A DNA stretch of 64,000 nucleotides. Origin: Hexactinellida sp. DTS-2022 (Eukaryota; Porifera; Hexactinellida). The translations under genes were made by a program, and so were the position numbers. Under the pieces are notes generated by a model. It was not told where the DNA came from. It ran no database searches and saw only the letters and a program-made list of their open reading frames with translations. The stretch is from assembly GCA_028753945.1 (NCBI GenBank), contig JAPNXP010000009.1, positions 4,836,001-4,900,000 of the forward strand, given 5' to 3'. The first letter of the stretch is position 1. Each line of letters begins with the position of its first letter. Positions 11,463 through 22,017 of the stretch are shown here, piece after piece.

Positions 11463-12413
11463 CATAGGCGTCGTAAATGGAAAGGTCAATCCATCGGGCC
11501 GCCCGGAAATTCCGGGTAATGTCCGGGTAAACTCGGACATGGCCTACTATATATACGGCTACACATGCTGCCGAATCATAAGAAAAAATAAGAGTCCAGT
11601 TTTGTAATTTTATTCTAAGCTAAACTATGCTTCTTATTGGCATAATTTGCATTGCATATGGGGTAATCAACCATTGCGAGTCCAATGGAACCACTTTTGA
11701 GAATCTGAGATTTGTGGTTAAGGTGTTTAGGCGCCATTTAATGATGACACCACAAATATACTATATATACAATTCGAGTCCAAAATAACTACGAGAAAAT
11801 GAAAATATTTACTAATATACTTTGTATATATTTTTCGAATATATAATGAGAATTAATATAGATAAACCAGTAATTATATACGTTTTATAAAGAAAATAGT
11901 AAGTTGTAACTCGGATACTACTTGTATTTTAGCATGTGGTTGGTTTACAAATTTTTAGAATTTTTAGAATGTCGCCATTTTGTGATCTAGTAGCCTTTGG
12001 GGTATGAAATAAATCCCTATTTTAGAATTCCTGTTATTTAAATTATTAAAAAGTAGGAAGAAAATGAAATTTATGATATTTGAAATTTTTTGCATTTTAG
12101 AATAAATTGCTACCGTCACCATTAAATGGCGCCTAAACACCTTAACCACAAATCTCAGATTCTAAAAAGTGGTTGCATTGGACTCGCAATGGTTGATTAC
12201 CCCATATACAATGCAAATTATGCCAATAGGAAGCATAGTTTAGCTTAGAATAAAATTACAAAACTGGACTCTTATTTTTTCTTATGATTCGGCAGCATGT
12301 GTAGCCGTATATATAGTAGGCCATGACTCGGAGTATAGTGTTAGTAGCATGGGGACAATCCCTTCGGCCCGCCCGGACATTTCCGGGCACCCGGGCGGTT
12401 TACGACGCCTATG
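11463..12413. mobile_element. hAT-like MITE, CATAGGCGTC family, carrying a nested insert
   Basis: Ends CATAGGCGTCGTAAA and TTTACGACGCCTATG, flanked by ATTGGACT (11455-11462) and ATTGGAAT (12414-12421), an 8-bp TSD with one mismatch. Outside the insert at 11538-12325 the sequence is the reverse complement of the intact copy at 19803-19969, apart from one short internal repeat unit. Confidence 0.85.
11538..12325. mobile_element. P-type foldback MITE, 788 bp, nested in the hAT-like MITE
   Basis: A foldback element with about 200-bp inverted arms: 11538-11750 pairs with 12120-12325. Its ends are CATGGCCTACTATATATA / TATATATAGTAGGCCATG, close to the P-like THAP ends (CATAGCCTACTATA). It is flanked by ACTCGGA on both sides (11531-11537, 12326-12332), and the uninterrupted host MITE has this heptamer once. 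The arms share TTAGGCGCCATTTAA and similar blocks. No coding capacity. Its mobilisation by a P-like transposase is inferred from the ends and the 7-bp TSD. Confidence 0.82.
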
Positions 12414-12544
12414 ATTGGAATGGACAATAAATACTAATTTAGTATACATCTATATAATATTTAAGTAGAAAACATACATTAATGTATTATACATTTTCTT
12501 AAACAAGATACAATAATACACATTATACTAGTATCATTACACTA

Positions 12545-13870
12545 AACGATGCAGACCGAAATGGTGCTCTAGTGGGCCTGTCTGTAAGAAAAATATTAAG
12601 AGATAAGAAAATCCACAATTTTCTACCAGATGGTTAGTTATTTGGGGTAACGCAACACACGCATGTTTAAAGATTGTAAAAGTTTGGAGACATAATTTTC
12701 CTTCCTTTCCAGGTTGTTATCTCCAGGCTTCTAAGTTCTACCAATAGACAACTCCCTCAAAAAAGAAAAGCGATCGTCATTACCCACAAATGGGCTAGAG
12801 AATTCAGCTTTTAAACGGACATGCTTATTTGGAATGTTTAGTTGAACATTTCCCAGAGCGATCAGAAGAATTTGGATAAAATCCTACGTATCAGTTTGTA
12901 ATTCTTGACAACGCATGTCATTTTGAATAGCTAAATCAGCTACTGTTGATTCCTAAATAACTTTTAAGACAAGTGTGACATTTTGGCGCTCTAGAATAGA
13001 AGGGTAACATGATTTCAAAGTTTGGCTAAATATGTTTCTCTGAATTGTAAAGGACTCTGACATCCCAAAAAGAAGCTGAACATAATCTCAAAGGAAAGGA
13101 ACAGTAATCTGTATGAAAATTGTCTAAATCAGGATAAACGAAAGTTTTGCTGTCAGATATTTGATTGAGCCAATTATTTCGAATCGTTTTTAGAATGTGG
13201 ACAAAATCAAATGCAAGAAGAAGTGGCCTGTTGATTTCATAAGGAGGAGGTACTCAAATCTCTAGCTTACCAACAGGCAGTGTTTGCCAGAAAAGACCAC
13301 CCCGGAAAAAACCGGTTTTTTCCACCCCGGAAAAGGGCAGTAAATTTGGAAAAAAAATGACCATATATGGCAACACTAGAGGCCCATTTATGGTCAGCTT
13401 CTATATGCAAGAGACAGATATTTTATAGAGATTCTACACCAACGATTGTTAAATTTAGGACTTTTGAGAGTGGATCCCTAATGTTATACAAAGGTTAGTG
13501 GATTAACCACTAAGCATGATGCATTATACGATTATACGTTATACGTTCGGGGAGCGTATAATGGACCATATATATGTTAAAATCGTTATACGTTGTATGA
13601 TGATTATACGTTACGTATGATGGCAATATACGTTCACCTATCGTATAATGGTTTATATACGTTATACGTTACGTATAATGCAACTATGCTACTAAGTACA
13701 CCGAAATACGTAAATTAATTACGCGTAGGCCAGTCAATAGAAAAAGGCAGAAAAGTCCAGAAAAGGGCGGTTTTTTTCCACCTGCCCCGGTCTTTTCAAG
13801 AAAAGGGCGTTTTTTTCCGAACACTGCCAACAGGGGAAACAAATTTGAAGAGTTTGACATTTAGAGGTTA
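12545..13870 (-). pseudogene. P-like THAP transposase fragment (P2), minus strand
   Basis: No long frame survives, but 12560-12730 aligns with 31110-31290 of P4 (shared TAAGAAAATCCACA-like and GATGGTTAGTTATTTGGGGTAA-type segments). 13160-13277 aligns with 31740-31850 of P4 (TCGTTTTTAGAATGTGGACA, AGCTTACCAACAGG). After the hAT-like insertion at 13278-13826 the match to P4 continues for about 40 bp to 13870. Only the middle of the transposase is represented; the THAP domain and the C-terminal part are deleted. Confidence 0.7.
13278..13826. mobile_element. hAT-like non-autonomous element, 549 bp, CAGTGTT ends
   Basis: Begins CAGTGTTTG and ends CGAACACTG, with GAAAAGGGCGGTTTTTT-type subterminal repeats at both sides. 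It is flanked by CCAACAGG at 13270-13277 and 13827-13834 (8-bp TSD, hAT type). P4 has the single unduplicated CCAACAGG in the matching place (near 31846), so the empty site is visible within this window. The interior (13525-13685) is full of CGTATAAT/ATTATACG motifs in both orientations. No transposase. Confidence 0.9.
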
Positions 13871-13871
13871 G

Positions 13872-16634
13872 TATTATACTCCATACTGAAGTACATTCAA
13901 GAGCATGCACACCGCCATGATGTCACTCAAATCATCACCTTTGACCAGCCACTCTGGTGGAAGGCTTTGAAGATTATTGTCACTGAGCCAGTCGGAAGTG
14001 ATTTGAGAAGTATAGTTCTTCGCCTGGGAGGTTTCCACACTGAAATGAGTTTTCTTGGGTGCATTGGCCACCTCATGGCTGCATCTGGTTTGCATGAATT
14101 GTTTGAATTGACCTATGCATCCAATGCAGTAGTACACATGCTCAGTGGCAAAGCTATTGCTCGAGCAGTGCGAAGGCATTTCATTGTCGATGCAGCACTC
14201 AATGCCCTGATTCTAGCAAGCACATTCAATGTGCCCCTACCTGGAGTTTCGGATGTGGCAAATGAATAAACAGAAGAAGTCATGTTAACCGAACAAACAC
14301 ATGAAGAATCTGCTGGAAAGACTGACCTGGAAGAAGCAGCTGTCCTCTATGAGAAGCTGATGCAGGGTTCAGTGTCTGCAGATCACGTTTGCCAGGATAA
14401 TATAATAACCAAGATTAATGATACCATTCAAGCAAAGAAGGAATACACGGTATATGAAATCTTCTAGGACTGCTACAATGTGGTTGCAGTACATGGACAT
14501 GGTTTATATTCTTCGCAAATATATATCCGAGCAGAGCGTACGGGCAACTGGGAATTGCATCTCCAAGCTGTTTCGGAAATGCTTCCTTACTTGGCAGCTT
14601 CTGGCCACAACAACTACACAAAGTTTGCATTGATATACCTACAGCGAATGTCTCATCTTCAGATTGATCATCCAGAGGTATACCAACACTTCCAAGATGG
14701 TCTCCATGTGATCAGAAGGAGTGATCGTTATTGGGCAGGCCTCTATTCAGATCTTATCATTGAGCAGGTGCTGATGAGAACAATGAAGACAAGTGATGGT
14801 CTCACAAGGGGACGAGGCATGAGTGAGCAACAACGACTGATTTGGTTATTATCAATGCCAGGATGTGCAGAAGTGAATAGAGCAATGCAAGAGCTAACTG
14901 GTGTATCCTACAACTCAGGGGAGCAGAATAAGGACATGACACAGGCTAGGCAAGCTCGTGATTGGAAGGATACACAGACACTTCTGAGCTACCTCCAAGA
15001 GAGGAACCCCTTTACTTCTGATGCCAGTCTACGAAACAGTTTGTACTGGAGTGCATGCACACAGCACCGTTAATGCTGACACAGCAAAGGATGTTGGTAA
15101 TGCCATTCTGGCTAGCATGGAAGGTATTACAGCTGCAGACTACACTTTCAAGAGGAGTGATCAGGTTGTCACACTAGACACCAAGTCTGCAGTGAAAATT
15201 GATGGTGTAACAGTGCAGATAGACCCTCAACTCCTTTTCCAGAGACTGACACTAGCTGCAAAAGCAACCAACAACATTGAGGACATATTCAAATATGAGC
15301 TCTGCAGTTATCCACCAGCACTCTTTGATTCATCGCTGTTGCTTAGAGCCACAGAAGCCAGTGCTGGCTAATGCCATTTGGGACATTTTGACACAAGATA
15401 TTCCAGGAATATCTGGGGCGGTCCAGTTTGTGCTATACGGTGGTTCCCTCCTCCATCGAATCCCATGGACGCGAGGGGCCACTTATAGGGATATATGTAC
15501 AGTGTAACAGATTACGTGGCAAAGAAGTATGGGGAAGCAATTGTTATTTTTGATGGCTACAGTGAATCATCAACGAAGGACATGGTACATCAAAGACTAG
15601 CCAATGGGCAAGCTGGGGTAAGTGTCACGTTCACTGAGGATATGAAACTCACCATGAAGAAAGTGACTTTTCTTGCAACAGTTTATCAACATGCTTGGCA
15701 GCTACCTAGAGAAGAAATGCAAAGTGTACCATGCTCCAGGAGATGCAGACCTACTCATTGTACAGAAAGCAGTGGAATCAGCCACAATGGTGAACACTGC
15801 ATTGGTTGGTGACGATACAGATCTTCTCACTTTGCTGTGTTACCATGCCACTTTGGATTCCCACAACATATTTTTTCGACCAGAGCCAAAGAAAAATAGC
15901 AAAAAGCCCAGAGTGTGGAACATCAAGGCTGTCAAGGAGCAACTAGGCCCTGAAATATGCAGCAACATCCTCTTTCTACATGCATTCCTTGGCTGTGATA
16001 CTACTTCACACCTGTATGGCATTGGAAAGGGCACTTCTCTCAAGAAGTTCAAATCAAGTAGGCACTTTAGAGAACAAGCCAAGGTGTTTGCTACAGAGTC
16101 AGCTACGCCCAAGGCTATCTCTGCTGCAGGAGAGCAAGCATTGGTAAGTGTGTAATGGGACACCTGGGGGATCGCTAGACTCTGCGCTATAACGTTTCTA
16201 CGAAAAGGTGGCTACGAATACTTCCTGCATTCATCCAAAAACTCTACCACCCACTTCAGCTGCTGCAAATTACCATAGTCTCCGTGTATACTTCCAAATT
16301 CAGGAGTGAAAAGGTTGTGGTGATGAAATTCAACCACTGGAATGGGGTTGGAAAAAGAGCGAGGAAAACTTATGCCAATACTCACTCACTTGCCACCAGC
16401 TCCAGATGAGCTCCGAAAATAATCAGATGTAACTGCCACACTGACTGTAGCAGTATGAGATGCACATGCAAGAAACACAATGTAAAATGCTCTCCTGCAT
16501 GTGGCAACTGCAGAGGATCAGGTTGCACAAACTCAGACAATCTGATACATGAGGATGAAGAAAACGATTTAGATGAAAATACTGAACAATTACTATTTTT
16601 ATCACATATCTCTCTTTTAGATGAAAAATATTAA
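13872..16634 (+). pseudogene. FEN1/XPG-like nuclease with C-terminal CXC domain (TE-like multicopy family), broken
   Basis: A single ancestral frame can be followed for about 2.7 kb. The N-terminal part (13884-15073) is a long helical region of unknown function, starting near FDQPLWWKALKIIV. From 15400 comes a FEN1/XPG-like core: YGGSLLHRIPW, then AIVIFDGYSESSTKDM. Next is APGDADLLIVQKAV with ALVGDDTDLLTLL (15735-15835; the acidic XPG-I signature). AFLGCDTTSHLYGIGKG (15985-16030) resembles the helix-3-turn-helix GCDYTP-GIGPK motif. A cysteine-rich domain follows at 16431-16550 (RCNCHTDC, MRCTCKKH, CSPACGNCRGSGC), as in Tesmin/TSO1 CXC domains. In-frame stops at 14267-14269, 14465-14467 and 16153-16155 and frameshifts near 15040, 15355, 15495, 15675 and 16415 break it. 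No introns are needed. Nuclease activity is inferred from motif resemblance only. Confidence 0.7.
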
Positions 16635-16966
16635 GTAATTCATTACATATTGAAAGTGTTTTCACTATTACTTCCTAATTATTATAGTAAACAGTTTTAA
16701 TCCCCAGAATCTCATTTTGTATCATACAAAAAGGGCCAAATTTGGCTAAAAAGTCCATTCGGGTGAGGTCAATTTCCTATACTTTCCCCTCATAGGATTC
16801 CTTAGAACTGTTGCTTAGAATTTCCAGACGCATAGAATTTTCAGACATTGTATTAGTGTACCATGGATGCTGTACTGGCGTAGAATTTTAGGACATTTAC
16901 TAATGATTATTATGGAAGTATATAAATAATGAAAACTGTGTTCCACTAATAACGGTATATATTTGT
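16635..16966. other. Spacer with a TATA-like box before the integrase gene
   Basis: No gene. TATATAAATA at 16919-16928 lies 39 bp before the ATG at 16967 and is a plausible core promoter for the integrase gene below. Confidence 0.4.
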
Positions 16967-18384
16967 ATGGATCAAACTGAATACCAACGAATCGTAAATT
17001 TCCTAAGGAAGGGCGATTTCCCAGCGGAATTTTCCCGCCAAGCTAAATGGAATTTCAAGGAGAAAGTGTCGAAATATTTCATTTCAGAATCTGACAAACT
17101 TTACAAGGTGATTAATTATATTACATTTGTATAATTTATTGTATAATTCTTTATAATTAATAATTATTTAATTTAATTAACTATTAATTAGAAAGTCGTG
17201 ATGAATTGTGAGGAGAAAGACATCGAAGTTGCATGTCGGGCTGATTTTCAGGATATTATGGAAAGGTTCCATGATCGTTTGGCCCATCCTGGAATAAATA
17301 GCTCATCCTTTCTAATCGACAGCGATATTACTGGCCAGCGATGTATACACAGATTACTGATTATGTGAGTTCAGCATCTTATATTTATATAATAAAATTG
17401 AATTTTATAATACTATAATTTTATGTATTAGGTAAACACGTGCGATATATGTCAGCGAACAGCCGCGTTACCACCTCAACCACAGAAAGCTTTACAACCG
17501 ATTCCCCCGCCAGACAGACCGTGGAAACATATTGGAATGGATCTAATTTGTGATCTTCCACTTAGCCCAGAAGGTTATAAACACATATTGGTTACTGTCT
17601 GCTATTTGAACAAATATGTGGTAGTCAGACCTCTAATGTCCAAAACTTCCTCAGATGTTGTTGAAAACCTGAAAGAAATTTATCTCGATATTGGTCTTCC
17701 AGATATCATCCAAAATGACCAGGGCAAAGAGTTCACTAGCAATGTAAGATTATGCTTTATTAATCAATTAAAATAATTATAATAAAATAGTCAATATAAG
17801 TATCAATGAAAATATTTACTTGCAGTAATTTGCTAAAGGAGGATACTATATTCTGCGAAATAGAACATGCTTATAAGACTAATCATTTCTTTGTAGCTAT
17901 TTCAAGAATGTCATCAAAAATTTGCAATTGACAACCGCAGCACTCGAGCGTATCACCCGATGGCCAATGGCTTAGTCGAAGCTCATAACAAAATCCTCAA
18001 AACGTAAGTATTTCCTAATGATGTTATATTCTAATCATGAATTAATTTGACTACAATATCTAGTAAGTTGAGCAAGATGGCTACTCAAACTGGAGATCAT
18101 TGGTCAGTGCTACTCAAGTCTGCAGTCTTGTGTATGAACTCGACAGTAAAGAAGTCTCACGCCTAACTCCTTTCCTAGTAATGTGGGGTCGCGAATCGAG
18201 ATACGTAGACCTAGTACCAGCTCTTAACAACATGCAGGTGTCTCATGAAGAAGATTTTGAACTTGAACAAGCTATATATTCTGAATTTTTGCTTGCTGAG
18301 AAAGATGGCGAAGTGGATGATGTGTTTTGTTCCTTTCCTAGCAACGACATAGAATCTATAAAACTCATCGATGAATCGAGATAA
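16967..18384 (+). pseudogene. Integrase gene with introns (Ginger/GIN1-type), two frameshifts
   Basis: Five exons can be read with consensus GT-AG introns: 16967-17107, 17192-17364, 17432-17743, 17897-18003 and 18064-18384. Introns are 84, 67, 153 and 60 bp. The spliced frame has an HHCC zinc-binding N-domain (FHDRLAHPG; TCDICQ). A DDE integrase core follows: MDLICDLP (D), QNDQGKEF (D) and AYHPMANGLVEAHNK (E), and all three acidic residues are kept. A WGRES block and an acidic tail follow. One-base frameshifts fall near 17310 (between the HH and CC halves) and near 18120. Gypsy-type integrase cores with introns and without gag, protease or reverse transcriptase are seen in Ginger DNA transposons and in domesticated GIN1/KRBA2-like genes. 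No LTRs or other pol domains are nearby. I cannot choose between transposon and domesticated gene. Confidence 0.75.
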
Positions 18385-18423
18385 TGCACTCGCAGTTTCG
18401 CATCTAACTCAATAAGGTCTGGG

Positions 18424-18624
18424 CCCGTATTCACTAAGATTACTTAGTACTTAAGTACTAAGTATATACTTAAGTACTAAGTACGTACTTAGTTAAGTAC
18501 ATACTTAAGTCGTATTCACTAAGAAATATTGTTGTACTTAAGTACATACTTAACTAAGTACGTACTTAAGTAAGAAATATTGTTGTACTTAAGTACATAC
18601 TTAACTAAGTACGTACTTAAGTAC
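18424..18624. repeat. Palindromic subterminal repeats (ACTTAAGTAC type)
   Basis: About 200 bp built from overlapping palindromes such as TACTTAAGTACTAAGTA and AAGTACGTACTTA. A direct repeat of TAAGAAATATTGTTGTACTT occurs at about 18521 and 18570. The position just inside the Harbinger left end suggests transposase- or Myb-protein binding sites. GTATTCACTAAG occurs twice, at 18426 and 18513. Confidence 0.7.
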
Positions 18625-19439
18625 GAAATTAAATTTATATTTTTCAATTATATTTATAGTACACTGTTCATTCTTTTGGAATTGACTATACGTAATATTC
18701 AACGTAGTATTGATAATTCAATATTTAAATTACATTTTATCTTAGTGAAGTATTTACTATATTATTTTGAATAGTAGAATTGATATCATCATCATCAACT
18801 GTAAATGTTCCAAGTGTTTTCATTGCACTTGAATGAAACACAAATTCACTTTGAAGCTATAACCAATCAATAACAGTCATTATCGAGCAGTATAGTTACG
18901 TAATATATTCTATAGTATTCAGTCTACCATAAGAGTACAATTACAATATGGAGAGGATGGCTGATTTACGTACAAGAAAACCAAAAATAAAACGGAAAAT
19001 TGATTAGCGACCTATTCATTTTAATTGATATATAGAAAGAACATCCTTAGGAGAATACAACCTCTATATTTTCCTCTATATATATATTTTATTTTCTATA
19101 TTTTTTTCCGGCCGGACAGAACTCTATCAGAACGAATTCAATTCACTTATAGTCTAAAACTATAGTAGGACCCTACTATAACGGTTTTACTAGAAGAAGC
19201 ACAGCATGTTGGTGAATATTTTTCACTACACAATTGCTAGTTGCAAAGGAATGCATGCATTATTATTTATTCAAATAGAGAACTTTATTATTATTTTGAA
19301 TTTTGTATCTAGCATTCTAACGTTAAATTAACATTCCAAGTAACCATAAATCCATCAATTGTTTGTTGATAACTGATTACGCAATTAAGTATAAATCTGA
19401 TTTAAATCTGATTCATTCAATTTCACAAAATTCCTACAA
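18625..19439. other. Harbinger 1 5' region, also found at 56690-57765
   Basis: No gene. From about 18700 the sequence is shared with 56690-57765, e.g. ATATGGAGAGGATGGCTGATTT, GATTAGCGACCTATTCATTT and CTATAGTAGGACCCTACTATA. This places two copies of the element's 5' region in the window. Confidence 0.6.
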
Positions 19440-20692
19440 ATGGCACAAATGATTCCACTATTTCTAGCAGAAGAAGAAGAAACCTCTTCATCTATGGCAC
19501 GTCAAAGAATTTTAGGAATATTACTGATCCCTTAGATTGTTATGATGATTTGGAACTTGTTCAACGTTTCCGCTTCTCTAGATCATCAATTTCAAGAATC
19601 ACTGAGTTAATAGCTCATCGTTTAAACTTTACAGATCGTTCCCATGCCACTCCCCACATTTACAGGTTTGTGTTGCACTTCAGTTTTTTGCTTCTGGAAC
19701 GTTCCAGATAATCTGTGGAGATGGAGTTAATGTAAGCCAGTCTTCAGCTTCTCGCTATATTCATTATGATGTTTCACAAGGGTTTCAGGATATATACAAC
19801 CACATAGGCGTCGTAAACCGCCCGGGTGCCCGGAAATGTCCGGGCGGGCCGAAGGGATTGTCCCCATGCTACTAACACTATACTCCGAGTTTACCCGGAG
19901 TTTACCCGGACATTACCCGGAATTTCCGGGCGGCCCGATGGATTGACCTTTGCATTTACGACGCCTATGTACAACCAGTATGTTAGTATGCCAAGCTCAG
20001 CTGAGAAGGCAGAAGTCAAGAACAAATTTTACGAAATTGCTCATTTTCCAGGCGTCCTTGGACTAGTTGACGGGACACATATACGCATTCAAAAACCATC
20101 TGAAAATGAAGCAGATTACGTGAACCGATATTTTTACCACTCAATTAATGTCCAAGTTATATGTCGATCGGATGGTATATTTAGTGATGTGTTGGCTCGT
20201 TTTCCTGGATCTGTTCACGATTCTCGCATTTGGAAGCTTTCCCGGGCTGGAATATATGTTGAAAACAACTTATTAATCGGGGAGCATATATTAGGGGATA
20301 GTGGTTACATGCTAAAGCCCTACTTACTGACACCCTATCGACAACCAGCCTCGACTCGCCAATCCAATTATAACTATGCTCATAAGAAAACACGTGTTAT
20401 AATTGAGCAAACATTTGGAAGATGGAAACGTAGATTTCATTGTCTTCATGGCGAACTTCGGATGACTCCAGATTAAGTATGCATGATAATAGTTGCTTGT
20501 GCAGTATTGCATAATATGGCAATTATGTGGAAACAACCTCTATTAGATGACGAATTCTCCAATGTAACTGATCCGAGTGAGCTGTTTGAGGTTGAGGATA
20601 CTGGCCATATGGCTGCCAAACATTATCGAGATCAATTCTCATTCATAATTTCAGCTAATATTTCAATAACAGTATTGTATATTGACATATAA
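19440..20692 (+). pseudogene. HARBI1-type PIF/Harbinger nuclease, broken
   Basis: The DDE-superfamily nuclease that cuts Harbinger ends. Starting at ATG 19440, an N-terminal region with at least two frameshifts reaches a helix-turn-helix-like block (VCVALQFFASGTFQ, SQSSASRYIH). A hAT-like MITE with its TSD (19795-19977) then splits the gene. Beyond it the catalytic core is well preserved: VLGLVDGTHIRI (D1), FPGSVHDSRIW (D2), LGDSGYML, and the Glu region VIIEQTFGRWKRRF. An in-frame TAA at 20474-20476 separates this from the conserved tail IIVACAVLHNMAI. Loss of function predates or accompanies the MITE, since other lesions lie outside it. Confidence 0.88.
19803..19969. mobile_element. hAT-like MITE, CATAGGCGTC family, intact 167-bp copy
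   Basis: Perfect 15-bp terminal inverted repeats CATAGGCGTCGTAAA / TTTACGACGCCTATG and a perfect 8-bp TSD TACAACCA (19795-19802, 19970-19977). This is the reference copy for the family. It inserts in the nuclease gene just upstream of the catalytic core. Insert plus TSD (175 bp) is not a multiple of three. Confidence 0.95.
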
Positions 20693-20794
20693 TATTGTTA
20701 ATACAGTATTATCCGCTTAATAGAGCCACTGTTAATAGATTTCACCGTTTAATTGGGTCAAATAAACCCTGTCCCGAGGTGACTCTAGAGTCTA

Positions 20795-21325
20795 AAAAAA
20801 TGGAATAATCTCAAGGGAGCTGCAAAGTCTCATGTGGATAGTAGTCGTCGAGAATCAAGACAGACAGGAGGAGGACCAAATGCAGTTGGAGAGATAAATG
20901 ACGAGGATATACTTATCCTTTCTGCTGACAAAGACTTGTCAACCACTGCAACGGAGAGGGTAACAGATATGCTAGAGGGTACACCAGCATTTAGTGGAAT
21001 TACGGGTAATATAGACTTGTTCGAAGGACCATCAAATTCCCTACCTGAAGAACTTGTAATTGAATCAAGTTCCATGATCCTCGAAGCACCAGAAGTTCTT
21101 GTAAAAAATAGTTCAATTGTTGGAATACGTACCCGAAAACGTGAGAGGAACGCCGAAAAATCTTCAGGGAGGTCATTATCAGCCTCTGATCTACTTCCTC
21201 TACAGCAAGAGGTTATCTGCAAACAAATGGAGGTTTTCTCAGCACAATTAGCCTTAATAGAGGAGCAGAGGGAATACTATCGGCTGAAAAAACAGATAAC
21301 TTTTAGAAAAAAACAACTAAAGTAA
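20795..21325 (+). pseudogene. Harbinger Myb/SANT-like DNA-binding protein, N-terminally truncated
   Basis: Opens in the last helix of a Myb/SANT-like domain (KWNNLKGAAKSHVDSS), followed by RESRQTGGGP, the tract typical of the second protein of PIF/Harbinger elements. The remainder is an acidic, Ser-rich linker and a basic, Glu/Gln-rich C-terminal helix ending in RKKQLK. The first Myb helices and a start codon are missing; the first ATG in frame (20834) lies after the domain. The full-length counterpart is at 27385-28032. In this superfamily the Myb-like protein helps bring the nuclease to the DNA ends. Confidence 0.72.
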
Positions 21326-22017
21326 TAATTGTTGAAAATAGAATAATAAACTTCCCCAAAAGTAAAGCAAGTACTACTAGATATATAATACAATGTTCTT
21401 ATTAAACACTAACGTCTCAGGGTCAATAAAATAAAATTCTTATAAGTTAAGTCAACTTAGTAGGTTACTTAAGTTTTGTACTTAAACGAACGATAGTTTA
21501 ATTAACTGATGATCCCAGAACGAGATGAAACACCTTCTTATTTAGGATATAGTTGCCAAAATCTCAACAAAAGTTCAAACGTATTATCTCAAAACATAGA
21601 AATTATGACTTCTGAGAATTTTAAGTAGAAATCTATTAATCCTATAAGCCTGAAATTCAAAGGGAAACTTATACATGTCATAAGCAATAAATGCAAGCAT
21701 TTTCAGAATCAACAAACATCTTGCCGAAAAAGTGTTGTATGGAATTGTAAGTTTTTTAAGCATAGTCTTATTATAATACTTTGAATTTTAGTGAAATAAT
21801 TTATGTTGTTAGGCTATCCAGTATCTCAACACTATGCTCTGGCAAACATTCCCAGACGATCTAGATTTGAGATCTCCAGAGATTCCAATAGAAAAGTCCC
21901 AAATCAGTATCGGAAGATTGGATTAAAGGAAAATGCCAATTGTATGGATTTCAATTCCAATCTCTAATACAGCAACCCGAAAACCACAAAGGAAAATCTC
22001 TCAGTGGATATCAACCA
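21326..22017. other. Unassigned DNA between Harbinger 1 and the OTU fossil
   Basis: No recognisable gene. A weak coding-like stretch from about 21815 may be the upstream part of the OTU pseudogene, but I cannot read a domain in it. Confidence 0.35.

Larger units (their letters stand above)
11240..13870 (-). mobile_element. P-like THAP element remnant P2 with nested insertions
   Basis: The left edge starts CATAGCCTACTATACAT at 11240 and keeps the family's subterminal pieces CACAGTAACTTGA and TTTTGGACCATGGATGCGG. The same pieces stand at the left end of P4 (29589). A minus-strand transposase fragment lies at 12545-13870. Between them sits a hAT-like element (11463-12413) that itself contains a P-type MITE. 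A second hAT-like element (13278-13826) splits the transposase fragment. The 5' half and right end of P2 are missing: the sequence changes to the FEN1-like gene at about 13870. Confidence 0.75.
18421..21490 (+). mobile_element. PIF/Harbinger element 1, degraded
   Basis: The left edge begins GGGCCCGTATTCACTAAG, a PIF/Harbinger-like end, followed by CTTAAGTAC palindromes. Inside are a broken HARBI1-type nuclease (19440-20692) and a Myb/SANT-like remnant (20795-21325), the two genes of this superfamily, both on the plus strand. AAGTTAAGTCAACTTAG and TACTTAAG motifs near 21440-21490 may be the right subterminal region. I could not identify a matching right terminus or the expected 3-bp TSD. A hAT-like MITE sits in the nuclease gene. 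Confidence 0.7.

Noticed and set aside
16967-18384. Endogenous retrovirus or gypsy LTR element
   Set aside because: Only an integrase is present, it is split by GT-AG introns, and there are no LTRs, primer-binding site or other pol domains nearby.
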